Source: Marinobacter salicampi (lineage in GTDB: Bacteria; Pseudomonadota; Gammaproteobacteria; Pseudomonadales; Oleiphilaceae). Taken from it: a stretch of 64,000 nucleotides of DNA. A program made the position numbers and the translations under genes. A model generated the notes under the pieces. It did no database searches. It was not told where the DNA came from and worked only from the letters and a program-made list of their open reading frames with translations. Below are positions 52,736-61,617 of the stretch, piece after piece. Numbering within the stretch: position 1 is the first letter of the stretch; each line of letters begins with the position of its first letter. The stretch covers positions 372,001 through 436,000 of the forward strand of contig NZ_JAAMPF010000012.1 in the NCBI RefSeq assembly GCF_011074795.1. The letters run 5' to 3'.

Positions 52736-53670
52736 GGGGTGAACTCCTCGAGTTGTTCGCGGCGCAGCAGAAATTCGCCAGGGTTGGCCTCCAAGCGCTG
52801 GGTGATGCGTTTCAGGTTGTTCAGGGTGCCCCGCAGCTCCCTCATGACCGGGGCTATTTCGCCTAGCCCTTGCATCCCTCGGTCCAGGGAGCCCTCGTGG
52901 GCACTTAACATGCGCTCCAGCTGCGCTGTGGCACTCTCAAGGGAATTCATTGCACTTTCCGCGCTGGTAAGAATATCGTTGCCATTCTTATCCAGCATTG
53001 CATTGGCCTGCTTCCCCAGTCGTGAGAATTCAGCCATTGCCTCTTCGGCCTGCTCGGCACTGCGACTGAAGTCTGTAATCGCGCCCGCGAACTGTTCATC
53101 CTGCTCTGCCAGCATCAGTGAAACCTTCTCGACGTTGCCAAGTATGCGCGCCAAGCGGTCGCCGTTTTCCTCGGAAAAGAGACGGTTCGCGTTTGTCAGT
53201 AACTGGTCAACCTTGGAGAACAGGACCTCTGAGCTGCTGAGCAGAGAGCTTATTGGCGACGGCTCCGCCTTGATGAGTGGTGGGTTTTTCCGGTCACCCT
53301 CAAGATCAGGCCCCCCTGGCGTACCGCCGCTTAACTGGATATTCATGCTACCAGTAATATTGGCCAGACTCAGGCTGGCCCGGGTGTCTTTCTTGATCGG
53401 CACATCACTGAAGACACGGATGAGAGCCCGGACTTCACGGGGATCATCGGACCCGAGCCTGAGGGACAGCACTTCGCCCACCCTGATACCGCTGTACTCA
53501 ACAGCGTTACCCTCGGCCAGGCCACTGACCGAGCGGTCGAAGGCGATCTCGTAGTAGGCATAATCCCGGTCAGTACTGGACTTGCTCAGCCAGAGGGCGA
53601 ACAGCAGGCCACCTGCCAGCGTGAGCACGGTAAACAGTCCGATCAGGATGTGATTAGCACGGGGTTCCAT
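52732..53670 (-). CDS. MlaD-like MCE-domain protein
   Basis: A 312-residue protein with an N-terminal membrane anchor (I-L-I-G-L-F-T-V-L-T-L-A-G-G-L-L-F-A-L-W-L) and one MCE domain (about 40-115: Y-Y-E-I-A-F-D-R-S-V-S-G-L and V-E-Y-S-G-I-R-V-G-E-V). A long helical C-terminal region of about 190 residues follows, much longer than in MlaD (183 residues) and probably forming a tube-like coiled coil. MCE rings bind lipid tails and pass them through the periplasm. It is cotranscribed with its ATPase and permease; the gap to the ATPase gene is two bases. Confidence 0.88.
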   Translation of the reverse strand: MEPRANHILIGLFTVLTLAGGLLFALWLSKSSTDRDYAYYEIAFDRSVSGLAEGNAVEYSGIRVGEVLSLRLGSDDPREVRALIRVFSDVPIKKDTRASLSLANITGSMNIQLSGGTPGGPDLEGDRKNPPLIKAEPSPISSLLSSSEVLFSKVDQLLTNANRLFSEENGDRLARILGNVEKVSLMLAEQDEQFAGAITDFSRSAEQAEEAMAEFSRLGKQANAMLDKNGNDILTSAESAMNSLESATAQLERMLSAHEGSLDRGMQGLGEIAPVMRELRGTLNNLKRITQRLEANPGEFLLRREQLEEFTP

Positions 53671-53672
53671 AG

Positions 53673-54464
53673 TCAGTCGTTCTCCGGAGAATGGGCCTGC
53701 CCGGCCGCGCGGCCGCGGGGACCATGAAAATAGTCACGAATCCAGGGATCGTCGAAGTCTTCAACGACGGCCAGGCAGTCGGCGACCAGGACGCGGCGGC
53801 CGGACAGCACGGCAACCCGGTCACAGGTGGCATAAAGGGTATCCAGATCGTGAGTCACCAGGAAGACACTCAGACCAAGGGAGTCCCTGAGGGTCGAAAT
53901 CAGCTTATCGAAGGCCGCCGCGCCGATCGGGTCCAGACCTGCTGTGGGTTCATCCAGGAAAAGGATCTGGGGATCCAGTGCTAACGACCGGGCCAGGGCC
54001 GCACGCTTGATCATTCCGCCTGACAGTTCGGACGGATATTTCAGAGCCGCATTCGAGGGCAATCCCACCAGCGACAATTTCATCCTGGCCAGTTGCTCGG
54101 CATCATTCCGCTTGAGTTTCCCATGCTCGATCAGTGGCAGGGCTACATTTTCCTGCAGATTCAGCGAAGTGAACAGGGCACCACTCTGGAACAGTACCCC
54201 GAAACGACGCTCGACCCGGGAGCGTTCACCGGCGGGCAGTTGCCGAAGGTCTTCGCCGAAGACCTCAATAGTGCCATCGCTTGGCTGCACCAGCCCGACA
54301 ATACTGCGCAGCAACACCGATTTGCCGGAGCCCGATCCGCCGACCACGCCAAGGATCTCGCGCTGGAATAGATCCAGATCGAGGTTTTCATGGACAACCT
54401 GGCTGCCAAACCGGTTAACCAGGTTACGCACACGAATCAACGGCGCCTCTGTTCGACTCACCAT
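53673..54464 (-). CDS. MlaF-like lipid transport ATPase
   Basis: A 263-residue ABC ATPase: Walker A G-G-S-G-S-G-K-S-V (about 37-45), signature L-S-G-G-M-I-K-R-A, Walker B I-L-F-L-D-E-P-T-A-G-L-D-P. The signature with M-I-K-R matches the MlaF/MCE ATPase family. It powers lipid movement between membranes with the permease and MCE protein of this operon. Its ATG overlaps the permease stop by seven bases. Direction of lipid transfer cannot be inferred. Confidence 0.9.
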   Translation of the reverse strand: MVSRTEAPLIRVRNLVNRFGSQVVHENLDLDLFQREILGVVGGSGSGKSVLLRSIVGLVQPSDGTIEVFGEDLRQLPAGERSRVERRFGVLFQSGALFTSLNLQENVALPLIEHGKLKRNDAEQLARMKLSLVGLPSNAALKYPSELSGGMIKRAALARSLALDPQILFLDEPTAGLDPIGAAAFDKLISTLRDSLGLSVFLVTHDLDTLYATCDRVAVLSGRRVLVADCLAVVEDFDDPWIRDYFHGPRGRAAGQAHSPEND

Positions 54465-55588
54465 CCCATTTCCTGAAAAAATATCGCTGCAACGGCATCG
54501 AGGACGATCACCATGAAGATCGACTGCACCACGGCCGAGGTGGTGTGCTCACCGACTGACTGAGCGCTGCCGCTGACCTTGAAGCCTTCAAGACAACCAA
54601 TAACGGCGATGATAAACGCAAAGAAAGGCGCCTTCGCAAGCCCGACCAGGAAGTGCTGGACGGCAATGTTCTGCTCCAGGATCGAGATAAACTGGGCCCC
54701 CGGAATATCGAGAAGCAGCACGCAAACAAGCGCGCCACCGAAAATGCCACTCAGCATGCCGATAAAACTCAGCATCGGCAGGGTGATCATGGTGGCCAGT
54801 ACCCTGGGAAGCACCAGTAGCTCAATCGGGTCGAGGCCGATTGCCCGAAGAGCGTCTATCTCTTCATTTGCCTTCATGGCGCCGATATGAGCCGTGAAGG
54901 CACTGGCTGTGCGCCCCGCAAGGAGAATCGCCGCCAGTAGCACACCAAACTCGCGGAGGAACGAAAATGCCACCAGGTCGACCGTGTAAATGGTGGCGCC
55001 GAAGTCACGCAGCACGGTGGCCCCCAGAAATGCCACCACCGCACCCACCAGAAAAGTCAGCAGCGCGACGATCAATACGGCATTGAAACCAGTCTGATGG
55101 ATATGGGCAACGAGAGGTGTAAGGCGCCACCGTCCCGGTTTCAGCAGAACAGCCCCAAGCGATGCCAGCGTCTGGCCAATAAAGCCCAGCAACAAACGCT
55201 GCTGGTGCCAGAGTCCGATCACTCGCTGGCCGGTTTCTGCCAGAAAAGCGATTGCCGGGGAAACTTGCTTCACATCGGGATACCGCGCCTTCGCCACCGC
55301 CTGCGCCACCGTTTTAAGCAAAGCCAGGCGCTCTTGTGGCAGGCCTGGTTGCCAATCCGCAACCTGCTCCAGCCGTTCGGCGCCAATAAGCTCGGCCAAC
55401 AGGGCTGCGCCCGCAGTGTCGAGGGCAGCCAGCTCATTCAGCGTAATCTCGCCAACGTCCGGGCGACCACGGGCCAACTGGACCTCCACTCCGCGCTTGA
55501 GCTCGGTGTAGTGCTCAACAGTCCAATCGCCCGAAATGCTTAGTTGACCTGTTTCATATTCGAATTGGCCAGGTTGGATCATGGTCAT
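54458..55588 (-). CDS. MlaE-like permease with N-terminal STAS domain
   Basis: A 376-residue permease. The first 95 residues form a STAS-like domain (L-D-T-A-G-A-A-L-L-A-E-L). From about 140 on is an MlaE/YrbE permease of five helices with the family motifs F-S-F-L-R-E-F-G-V-L-L-A-A-I-L-L-A-G-R-T-A-S-A and E-E-I-D-A-L-R-A-I-G-L-D-P-I. The STAS domain, separate as MlaB in E. coli, is fused here. First gene of the lipid-transport operon. ATGs at 55588 and 55582 are both possible starts. Confidence 0.9.
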   Translation of the reverse strand: MTMIQPGQFEYETGQLSISGDWTVEHYTELKRGVEVQLARGRPDVGEITLNELAALDTAGAALLAELIGAERLEQVADWQPGLPQERLALLKTVAQAVAKARYPDVKQVSPAIAFLAETGQRVIGLWHQQRLLLGFIGQTLASLGAVLLKPGRWRLTPLVAHIHQTGFNAVLIVALLTFLVGAVVAFLGATVLRDFGATIYTVDLVAFSFLREFGVLLAAILLAGRTASAFTAHIGAMKANEEIDALRAIGLDPIELLVLPRVLATMITLPMLSFIGMLSGIFGGALVCVLLLDIPGAQFISILEQNIAVQHFLVGLAKAPFFAFIIAVIGCLEGFKVSGSAQSVGEHTTSAVVQSIFMVIVLDAVAAIFFQEMGW

Positions 55589-55742
55589 ACAGGTTATCGT
55601 TCTCTCAGCTATTGATGCGGTTTGTCACCAAGAAGCGGTCGGAAGCACTGCTGTGTTGCCACGGTTTCAGGATAGATCAGTTTTAGGCAGGTGGGTGGGT
55701 TAGCTGATATGGATTGTCGCCTCTGGCCCGGGATCAACAGAT

Positions 55743-57113
55743 TTAGCGCTGGTTAACGTTCTTGCCGAGCCACGCACTCAGGTCATCACCAAGATGGTAT
55801 TGAGGCCAGGACCAATGCTCCTCCTCCATAGCCGTTTCCTCTTCCCAGCTTCTTATCTGCCTGCTGATATTCTCGAACATCGCCTCAGGCTCGATGAACG
55901 ACAGCCCCACTCTCTGATACACCGCCTTGGTGAACCAGGTCATTTCCGAGTCATCGCCGCAGCCGAAAGAGGTGCGGTCATCCCTGGCAGAGGTCAGGAT
56001 CATGGTATCGCTGTCCCTGAGTTCGTTGAGCCAGTGGCCTGAGTAGCAGGCGGAGACTACCAGTACCTTGCGGCGCACGTCCAATGGCTCCAGCATGTCC
56101 GCGAAGTCACGGGGGGAAAGGTTAGGCAGCTCGACGCCCGGTTGCTGCAGCAGCAATTGCCCGTCCTGCATGCCATGGCTGACCAGGTGCACCACGAGCA
56201 GGTCTTCCTCCGGATTCATCTGCTCATCCAGCGCCTTGAGCGCCGCCGCAATGGAAGGCCTTGTCGCCAGCGGAAGGGTTTCGTAATCGCGGTGGTTGAG
56301 CAGCAGAATGTCGCGGTCTTCAATATCAAACCGCGCCTGCAGACCGGTTCTGGCCACCTGGATGTCCCGCATGAACACCGATTCGGTACCGTCGCCGCCC
56401 ACCGCAAGGAAATAGGCATCCGTCAGGCCGGGGCGCTCAGGTGCCAGGCGTTCGACCTGGCTTGCCAGGCGCTGGTGATCCTCGGCAAGAATCTTTTCAG
56501 TAAGCGGGGCGGGGGCGGCTTCCGGCTCAGCCTCTTCACCATCAACAAACTGGCCGTAGGCCCAGGTGCCCGAGAGACTTGCCGTAGTCTCCGGCCCGTC
56601 GAGGTAGGTGAAGCTGCCCTCGCCGTGGTAGTACCAGTCCTGAAAGTCCCCCTCGTAGGTACCGTAGTCGGTCACGTGCTTGCCCTTCACCGGATCGCCT
56701 CCGGCGAACTCGGCGATGTAGGTGCCGCTGCTGACTTCGTAACGACCCTTACCGTGGAAGTTCTCGTCCTGGAAGGCGCCCTCATACCGGCTGTCATCAT
56801 CTTCCAGCACACCCTGCCCTGCCATCTGGCCTTTCCGGAATTCGCCCTCATAACGCCAGCCCGCCGGTGACTCAAGCTCCCCCTCGCCATGCCAGTAGCC
56901 GTCACGGAACTCACCGCTGTAGGTCATGCCACTGGCAAAGGCCTGAACACCCTCACCATGAAAAAGGCCTTCGTGAACGTCACCGGAGTAGGTGCTGCCG
57001 TCGGGAAGGCGGGCATCGGGCGGGAACAGCTGGCCGGCGTCGCAGGCAGTGAGCATTAGCGTGGCAACCAGGGGCAGGAACATTGCGGCAATGCGCGGGC
57101 GAGCATGTTTCAT
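55743..57113 (-). CDS. MORN-repeat lipoprotein with C13-family peptidase domain
   Basis: A 456-residue lipoprotein (L-M-L-T-A-C, Cys24). Residues about 35-190 contain six or more MORN repeats (for example Y-S-G-E-F-R-D-G-Y-W-H-G-E-G-E-L). After an Ala/Pro/Glu linker, residues about 230-440 form a legumain-like C13 peptidase with the dyad in H-L-V-S-H-G (His313) and V-V-S-A-C-Y-S-G-H-W (Cys356). Such peptidases cut after Asn or Asp in eukaryotes; the bacterial substrates are unknown. It appears membrane-tethered with its protease outside the cytoplasm. Single gene between the lipid-transport operon and a DapA-like gene. Confidence 0.87.
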   Translation of the reverse strand: MKHARPRIAAMFLPLVATLMLTACDAGQLFPPDARLPDGSTYSGDVHEGLFHGEGVQAFASGMTYSGEFRDGYWHGEGELESPAGWRYEGEFRKGQMAGQGVLEDDDSRYEGAFQDENFHGKGRYEVSSGTYIAEFAGGDPVKGKHVTDYGTYEGDFQDWYYHGEGSFTYLDGPETTASLSGTWAYGQFVDGEEAEPEAAPAPLTEKILAEDHQRLASQVERLAPERPGLTDAYFLAVGGDGTESVFMRDIQVARTGLQARFDIEDRDILLLNHRDYETLPLATRPSIAAALKALDEQMNPEEDLLVVHLVSHGMQDGQLLLQQPGVELPNLSPRDFADMLEPLDVRRKVLVVSACYSGHWLNELRDSDTMILTSARDDRTSFGCGDDSEMTWFTKAVYQRVGLSFIEPEAMFENISRQIRSWEEETAMEEEHWSWPQYHLGDDLSAWLGKNVNQR

Positions 57114-57180
57114 TGTTGGTTCTAGTCCCGGGGTGTGCGAAGCAGGGCTTGTGTGGGTGTCGTCAGGCAGGGTTAAGGTG

Positions 57181-58074
57181 TCACGTTAACTCAAGTTCAT
57201 CAATCAGTTTTGCCAGTTGTCGGCGCCCTTCCCCGCCCAGGGCCTTGAGGGGCAGCGGTAAACAGGGTGCCTCAATAAGCCCCAGCAATTCTGCCGCGGC
57301 CGCGACAACACGCAGGCTCCCGCCATGCTCACCGAACAGTCTCCATAAGGGCTCTAGCCGATCCGACAGCCGGGTTGCTTCCAGCACATCGCCGGCTTCC
57401 GCCGCCCGGGTGATCGCCAGTGCTGTGGCGGGAAACACGCCGCCGATCACCGAATACCAGGCCTCGCAGCCGGCATTCAGACCCCTGGCAGCAAAGGCAT
57501 CGCCGCTGACACCGAGGGTGACATGGGCAGGAATCTGCGAGCGAAGCCGTGCTACCCGCGCCTCTGCCTCAGCAGGCACTTCAGGCACACCTGGAATCTT
57601 GATGGACGCCACATTCGGAAGCCGTGCTATGTGGCCATGAAGCTCGTCGCTGAACACAAACTGCGTAGTGCCGGGGTTGTCGTAGACGCAGAGCGGTACG
57701 GACAGGGCGCCGGTGACGGTCTCGTAGAGCCCGAACACTTCGTCCGGAAGCAGTTTCTGGTAGGACATAGGCGCCAGCAGTACCCCGGCAACGCCCGCCA
57801 CCTGCGCATCATCAACCAGGGCACGCACATCACGGGTGCGCAAGGCACCGATTCCCGCGATCACCGGCACCCTATCCGCGTGCTCGACCGCTAGCCTGAC
57901 GATGCGCGCCCGCTCGGCCATGGTGAGATACGCATAATTGCCGGTCGAGCCCAGCACACCAATGGAATCGACTTTGGCGGCAACCAGCCGCTCAATGAGC
58001 CGGACAAACGCCGCTTCGTCCAGACCATGTTCATTCATCGGAGTCAAAGGAAATGCGCTGAGGCCGGAAAACAT
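57181..58074 (-). CDS. Dihydrodipicolinate synthase-family aldolase
   Basis: A 297-residue TIM-barrel lyase. The Schiff-base lysine is in V-A-S-I-K-I-P-G (about 160), and the proton relay Tyr is in C-V-Y-D-N-P-G-T-T (about 131). The substrate-binding G-S-T-G-N-Y (about 44) departs from G-T-T-G-E of DapA, so it is probably not the lysine-pathway enzyme but a relative acting on another 2-oxo acid. Single gene of about the normal family length. Confidence 0.85.
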   Translation of the reverse strand: MFSGLSAFPLTPMNEHGLDEAAFVRLIERLVAAKVDSIGVLGSTGNYAYLTMAERARIVRLAVEHADRVPVIAGIGALRTRDVRALVDDAQVAGVAGVLLAPMSYQKLLPDEVFGLYETVTGALSVPLCVYDNPGTTQFVFSDELHGHIARLPNVASIKIPGVPEVPAEAEARVARLRSQIPAHVTLGVSGDAFAARGLNAGCEAWYSVIGGVFPATALAITRAAEAGDVLEATRLSDRLEPLWRLFGEHGGSLRVVAAAAELLGLIEAPCLPLPLKALGGEGRRQLAKLIDELELT

Positions 58075-58498
58075 GCTGACTACTCCAGGTCATGAAAAAA
58101 GGGCTCATCAAGAGCTTTGGTCATTATCCACCGTTACCGCCGAACTTGCCGAAGAATGAGTCGAGATGAATTACACATAAAGCCAGCCTCATCATTGAGT
58201 ATCTTCAACCGCCCAATATAAGTCAGATTCTCACCATGAGCACGGTAGCCTACAGACGGCACAAGTCGTAACCTGTAGTTCGGCGCCTGGGGCTGGTAGT
58301 CCCCGATTTTGCTCTTAACACGTTTGACCTCGGCGATGACTGAACGGTGCACCTGATTGGGTATCGCCTCTGGGCCAGGTTCCGGTCTGCTTATTTCAGC
58401 AGAGCCGTCGTGATTCGCCCCACCGCGGTTTTGCGCTGCGTAACCCACACCGGCATTCGCCGATGTGTTCGCGCCCCACCTATTGCAGGAGACAGGCA
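58075..58498. other. Intergenic region between DapA-like and flavoprotein genes
   Basis: 424 bases between two divergent genes. A reverse frame of 121 codons (58134-58499) starts at TTG and overlaps the next gene's ribosome-binding site; nothing in it is recognisable and it is not called. No hairpins or RNA genes were seen. Confidence 0.35.
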
Positions 58499-59404
58499 AT
58501 GCCAGATTTAGAATTCACCGCCTGTATCATCATCGGTGCCGGGCCGGCTGGCATGACAGCGGCGCTGTACCTCAACAGGTTCCACCGCGAAGTGACCGTG
58601 CTCGATGCCAGCAACAGCCGCGCGCGCTGGATTCCGAAAACCCATAACTGCCCGGGCTTTCCGGACGGACTGGGTGGCCATGAGTTGCTGGAACGGCTGC
58701 AAACCCAGGCGATGGAGTACGGCACAAGGGTCACCCAGGCCAAGGCATCTCGGTTAGAGCACGTGGAGGGTGGTTTCCGGGTGACAGACACCCGGGGCGG
58801 GCAATACCTCGGACGTACAGTACTGCTGGCGACCGGAAGCGAGGACGTACTGCCGCGACAACCCTGGGTGGAGGACGCGATCCACTGCGGGGCGATGCGC
58901 TTATGCGCCATCTGCGACGGCTTCGAGGCCAGCGATAACGATCTCGCGGTGTATGGTCCACTGCGTTCAGGTTTCGATCATGCCAGATTCATGCGCACCT
59001 TTTCGGCCACAGTGGCGCTGGTGCAAAGTGACGACGAGCCAGTGGACCCAAAGCTGCGTCAGAGTGCAGAGGACTGGGGCATCGCATTGATGGAAAAACC
59101 GGTTGACCTGGTGTTCGATGGGACGCGCTGCGGCTTCATCGACGCAAACCGAGAACGTCGCGACTTTGAGACGGTCTACCCGGTTCTAGGCAGTCGCTCT
59201 CAGGCAACCCTGGCCATTGAGCTGGGCGCGAATGCGGACAAGGAAGACAAACTGACGGTGACTGCGGGCCAGATGACGTCGATCGATGGCCTGTATGCGA
59301 TCGGTGATGTCGTCAGTGCGCTGAGCCAGATATCGGTAGCTGTAGGGCATGCTGCGGTCGCGGCCACCAATATCCACAACGCGCTGCCGCGTAATCTGCG
59401 TTAG
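58499..59404 (+). CDS. Thioredoxin-reductase-like FAD protein with variant NADPH site
   Basis: A 301-residue flavoprotein with the FAD loop I-I-G-A-G-P-A-G-M-T (about 11-20), the redox pair C136-A-I-C139, and the C-terminal G-L-Y-A-I-G-D-V-V motif. The NADPH loop, normally G-x-G-x-S-A, reads V-Y-G-P-L-R-S-G-F-D (about 152-161), so pyridine-nucleotide binding is doubtful. It might be fed by another reductase such as ferredoxin. AGGAGA precedes ATG 58499. The truncated EamA gene begins nine bases after the stop. Confidence 0.85.
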   Translation: MPDLEFTACIIIGAGPAGMTAALYLNRFHREVTVLDASNSRARWIPKTHNCPGFPDGLGGHELLERLQTQAMEYGTRVTQAKASRLEHVEGGFRVTDTRGGQYLGRTVLLATGSEDVLPRQPWVEDAIHCGAMRLCAICDGFEASDNDLAVYGPLRSGFDHARFMRTFSATVALVQSDDEPVDPKLRQSAEDWGIALMEKPVDLVFDGTRCGFIDANRERRDFETVYPVLGSRSQATLAIELGANADKEDKLTVTAGQMTSIDGLYAIGDVVSALSQISVAVGHAAVAATNIHNALPRNLR

Positions 59405-59412
59405 CTGCTTCA

Positions 59413-59849
59413 GGGGATGCTGCCGTGTCTTACGGGCTCGCGGGCGTTTACGGACGCAGATCCAAAGCCATGGCGTAAACCCGATCTTTACTGCGTCAGG
59501 ACAGGTCACAGTATCGTCACTCCTGATGACTCCTCTCACCCTGGCCGTAAACGGCCCTGGATTTAACCGGCCCCAACGCCGGGACCTAGGCCGCGATGAT
59601 CGGGCTTGGGTGCTGTCAACGGCGGTTGCCTATGTGCTCTATTGCAAAATCCTGGAAGCGTCGGGGGCCACTAATTTGCTTCTGGTGACTTTGCTGATTC
59701 CTGTCTCTGCGATATTGCTGGGTTCACTGTTTCTCAACGAATCGCTGGAAACGGTCCACTTTGTGGGAATGGCACTTATTGCGGTTGGGTTGTCGGTTAT
59801 CGATGGAAGATTATGGCGGCGGCGGGTGGTTCCTAAGGTGGCCTCTTGA
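59413..59849 (+). pseudogene. Decayed EamA-family transporter, C-terminal half
   Basis: Translation in three shifting frames recovers the second half of a DMT permease. First comes V-S-Y-G-L-A-G-V-Y-G-R-R-S-K-A-M (59425-59472). After a one-base loss at about 59472 the reading becomes G-V-N-P-I-F-T-A-S-G-Q-V-T-V-S-S-L-L-M-T-P-L-T-L-A-V. After damage around 59565-59615 comes L-S-T-A-V-A-Y-V-L-Y, ending with G-A-T-N-L-L-L-V-T-L-L-I-P-V-S-A-I. An in-frame stop and at least two frameshifts are needed, and the N-terminal half is absent. It starts nine bases after the flavoprotein stop. Confidence 0.75.
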
Positions 59850-60210
59850 AACAACTCTGGCCCGGTTCCGCCTGCGGTGCCGAAACACTGACTACAGCCG
59901 AAGGCCAACGTTCACCCAAGGTCTTGGCTAGCCTTTTCGCGCGATGATGAACACCGATTCATGGCTACTGCCCTGGAGGTTTAACGCAGAGCGCAACTCC
60001 AAGGCTGTTGATCTTGTCGTCGAACAGCTCCGCGATGGCCTTCTGTTCAAGGGACTAAAAGACCAGCGACTACGTTTTCGGGTTGGGGGCGGAGGCAGTC
60101 ATGCCCAGCTTGAATTCAGAGTCACTAAAGTTAATGCCTAGCATGACCAATCAAAAGGCGCAGACAGGGCCACATAGCGGGGCCCATGAACGGCTCTTAT
60201 CTGCACGGCT
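59850..60210. other. Intergenic region after the EamA pseudogene
   Basis: 361 bases. A 65-codon frame (59944-60141) has no ribosome-binding site and no recognisable sequence. It may include further eroded gene debris; nothing else was recognised. Confidence 0.3.
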
Positions 60211-61233
60211 CTAAGGATTGCCGCAAGCTTCGGTTCTGACCGTAAAGCTCCACCATGGCGTCCAGGGACCAAACTGCGCCGGGTTCGCGGCTGCGTTCTC
60301 GATTCTCCGTACTCGCCATTGATGGCTCTCGCCAGCGGTCAGAAGCACGGCTGTGTCGTTGAGGTTGTGCCTGACGACCTTGCAGAACTCATTGAATACG
60401 GCGGCATCCGGATGGTCTATGTCTAACAGTCCGGCCAGAGGGCCGGACGAATCCGGATCAAGGGACGCACAGTCTTCTCCGCCAATCTTTTCCACCATCA
60501 CCTGATAGTCCCCTGGTCGCGCGGTGACTATTTCGTCACCCTGCCATACCCACCTCAGCGGAACAGTGGTCGATCCGCTCCCGGCCTGGGTTGGCAGACC
60601 TGCACAGGTTTCGCCATCTTCCGGGTCAAAAAGCTCAATCGGGGGCACCGGTACTGGTGGCGGAGGCGGGCAAGGCATGGGGTTGCATGGCGGGGGCGGC
60701 GGCGCGGCGGCGTTGCGCACCAACTCGATCTCACCATAAGGCATCGGTGCCTCAATGAGATTGTCGTCGCTCGCCGGTGCGTCGAGTCGCTCGAGGAACC
60801 ACTGGAATCTAAAGCTCCCGGATGAAAGGCCCCAAAGCGTGACGGTACAGCGCTCCGAATTCTGCGCGATGCTCTGGCAGGTCAGGTTCGTAACGAGGCT
60901 TGCTCCCGGACCCCGCGTCGGCGCCACAACCTGTCCGTTTATCGTTTGCACGCGTGAGAAACCGAACAGTTTTTCGGTCTGGGCCGTATTCCAGGTGCCC
61001 ATCTTGTAAACTGCCGTAAGTTGTAGTGGTGAAGTCTGCGGTAGCGTTACGGAACCGGGATCGTAAACATCCGTAATCTGCGGCACCGCCTGGGACAAAG
61101 TGTCGACCGTCCCGCAGGAGGATAGCGCCAATTGCACAACCGCGATGCCCAACCCGACAAGCGCTTTACCAGGAAAACCAATTGATGAGACCGCTCGTGC
61201 TGAAGCCGGCCGCGTTAAGGGCTGCTCGTCCAT
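60211..61233 (-). CDS. Lipoprotein with proline-rich linker, function unknown
   Basis: A 340-residue protein. Its signal (V-G-L-G-I-A-V-V-Q-L-A-L-S-S-C) predicts lipidation at Cys40 after a long, unusual N-region of about 20 residues. Two beta-rich domains (about 45-175 and 200-340) are joined by P-P-P-P-P-C-N-P-M-P-C-P-P-P-P-P (178-193). Several cysteines may pair. No family was recognised; the second domain has a W-R-V-R-R-I-E-N pattern like extracellular Ig/fibronectin-type domains. AAGGAGG eight bases before ATG 61233 sets the start; two upstream ATGs lack this. Confidence 0.65.
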   Translation of the reverse strand: MDEQPLTRPASARAVSSIGFPGKALVGLGIAVVQLALSSCGTVDTLSQAVPQITDVYDPGSVTLPQTSPLQLTAVYKMGTWNTAQTEKLFGFSRVQTINGQVVAPTRGPGASLVTNLTCQSIAQNSERCTVTLWGLSSGSFRFQWFLERLDAPASDDNLIEAPMPYGEIELVRNAAAPPPPPCNPMPCPPPPPVPVPPIELFDPEDGETCAGLPTQAGSGSTTVPLRWVWQGDEIVTARPGDYQVMVEKIGGEDCASLDPDSSGPLAGLLDIDHPDAAVFNEFCKVVRHNLNDTAVLLTAGESHQWRVRRIENAAANPAQFGPWTPWWSFTVRTEACGNP

Positions 61234-61617
61234 AGCATCTGCCTCCTTGGAGGTAGCTGAAGCGGGCAGCCTCTTGTCGCGCATGGAGACGTGTGGCCCG
61301 ACTGCAATAATTCCCAGAAAACACGGCAGCAACGTGCGGTTCGGTAGCCCCTGGTTAATTCCTATAAGAAACTATGCGCCTAAAATGAACGGCACGCCAT
61401 TTAATTGCATGCATAACTGAATCAAAAGTGCTGACGCCTCGCGAGCGTTGCAAAGAGTTTCCGGAGTGACTTGGACCGTCCGTAGCAGCGTTTTCAGGGG
61501 GCTTAATTGGCTCAAGCGGGTGCATAAAGTCAAAGTCCTTTGGGAACACCGCCAGAACTACTTCGCACGTTTTACGGCTACCATACATCAAGGGTTTATG
61601 CGGACGGCCTGTCCCCT
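61234..61617. other. Intergenic region
   Basis: 384 bases between two genes on the reverse strand. A reverse frame of 88 codons (61355-61621) starts at a TTG overlapping the monooxygenase stop but shows nothing recognisable and is not called. It presumably holds the promoter of the proline-linker lipoprotein gene. Confidence 0.3.

Noticed and set aside
58134..58499. Reverse-strand 121-codon frame
   Set aside because: TTG start overlapping the ribosome-binding site of the next gene, no motif or family resemblance.
59944..60141. 65-codon forward frame
   Set aside because: No ribosome-binding site and no recognised sequence; lies in a region of gene debris.
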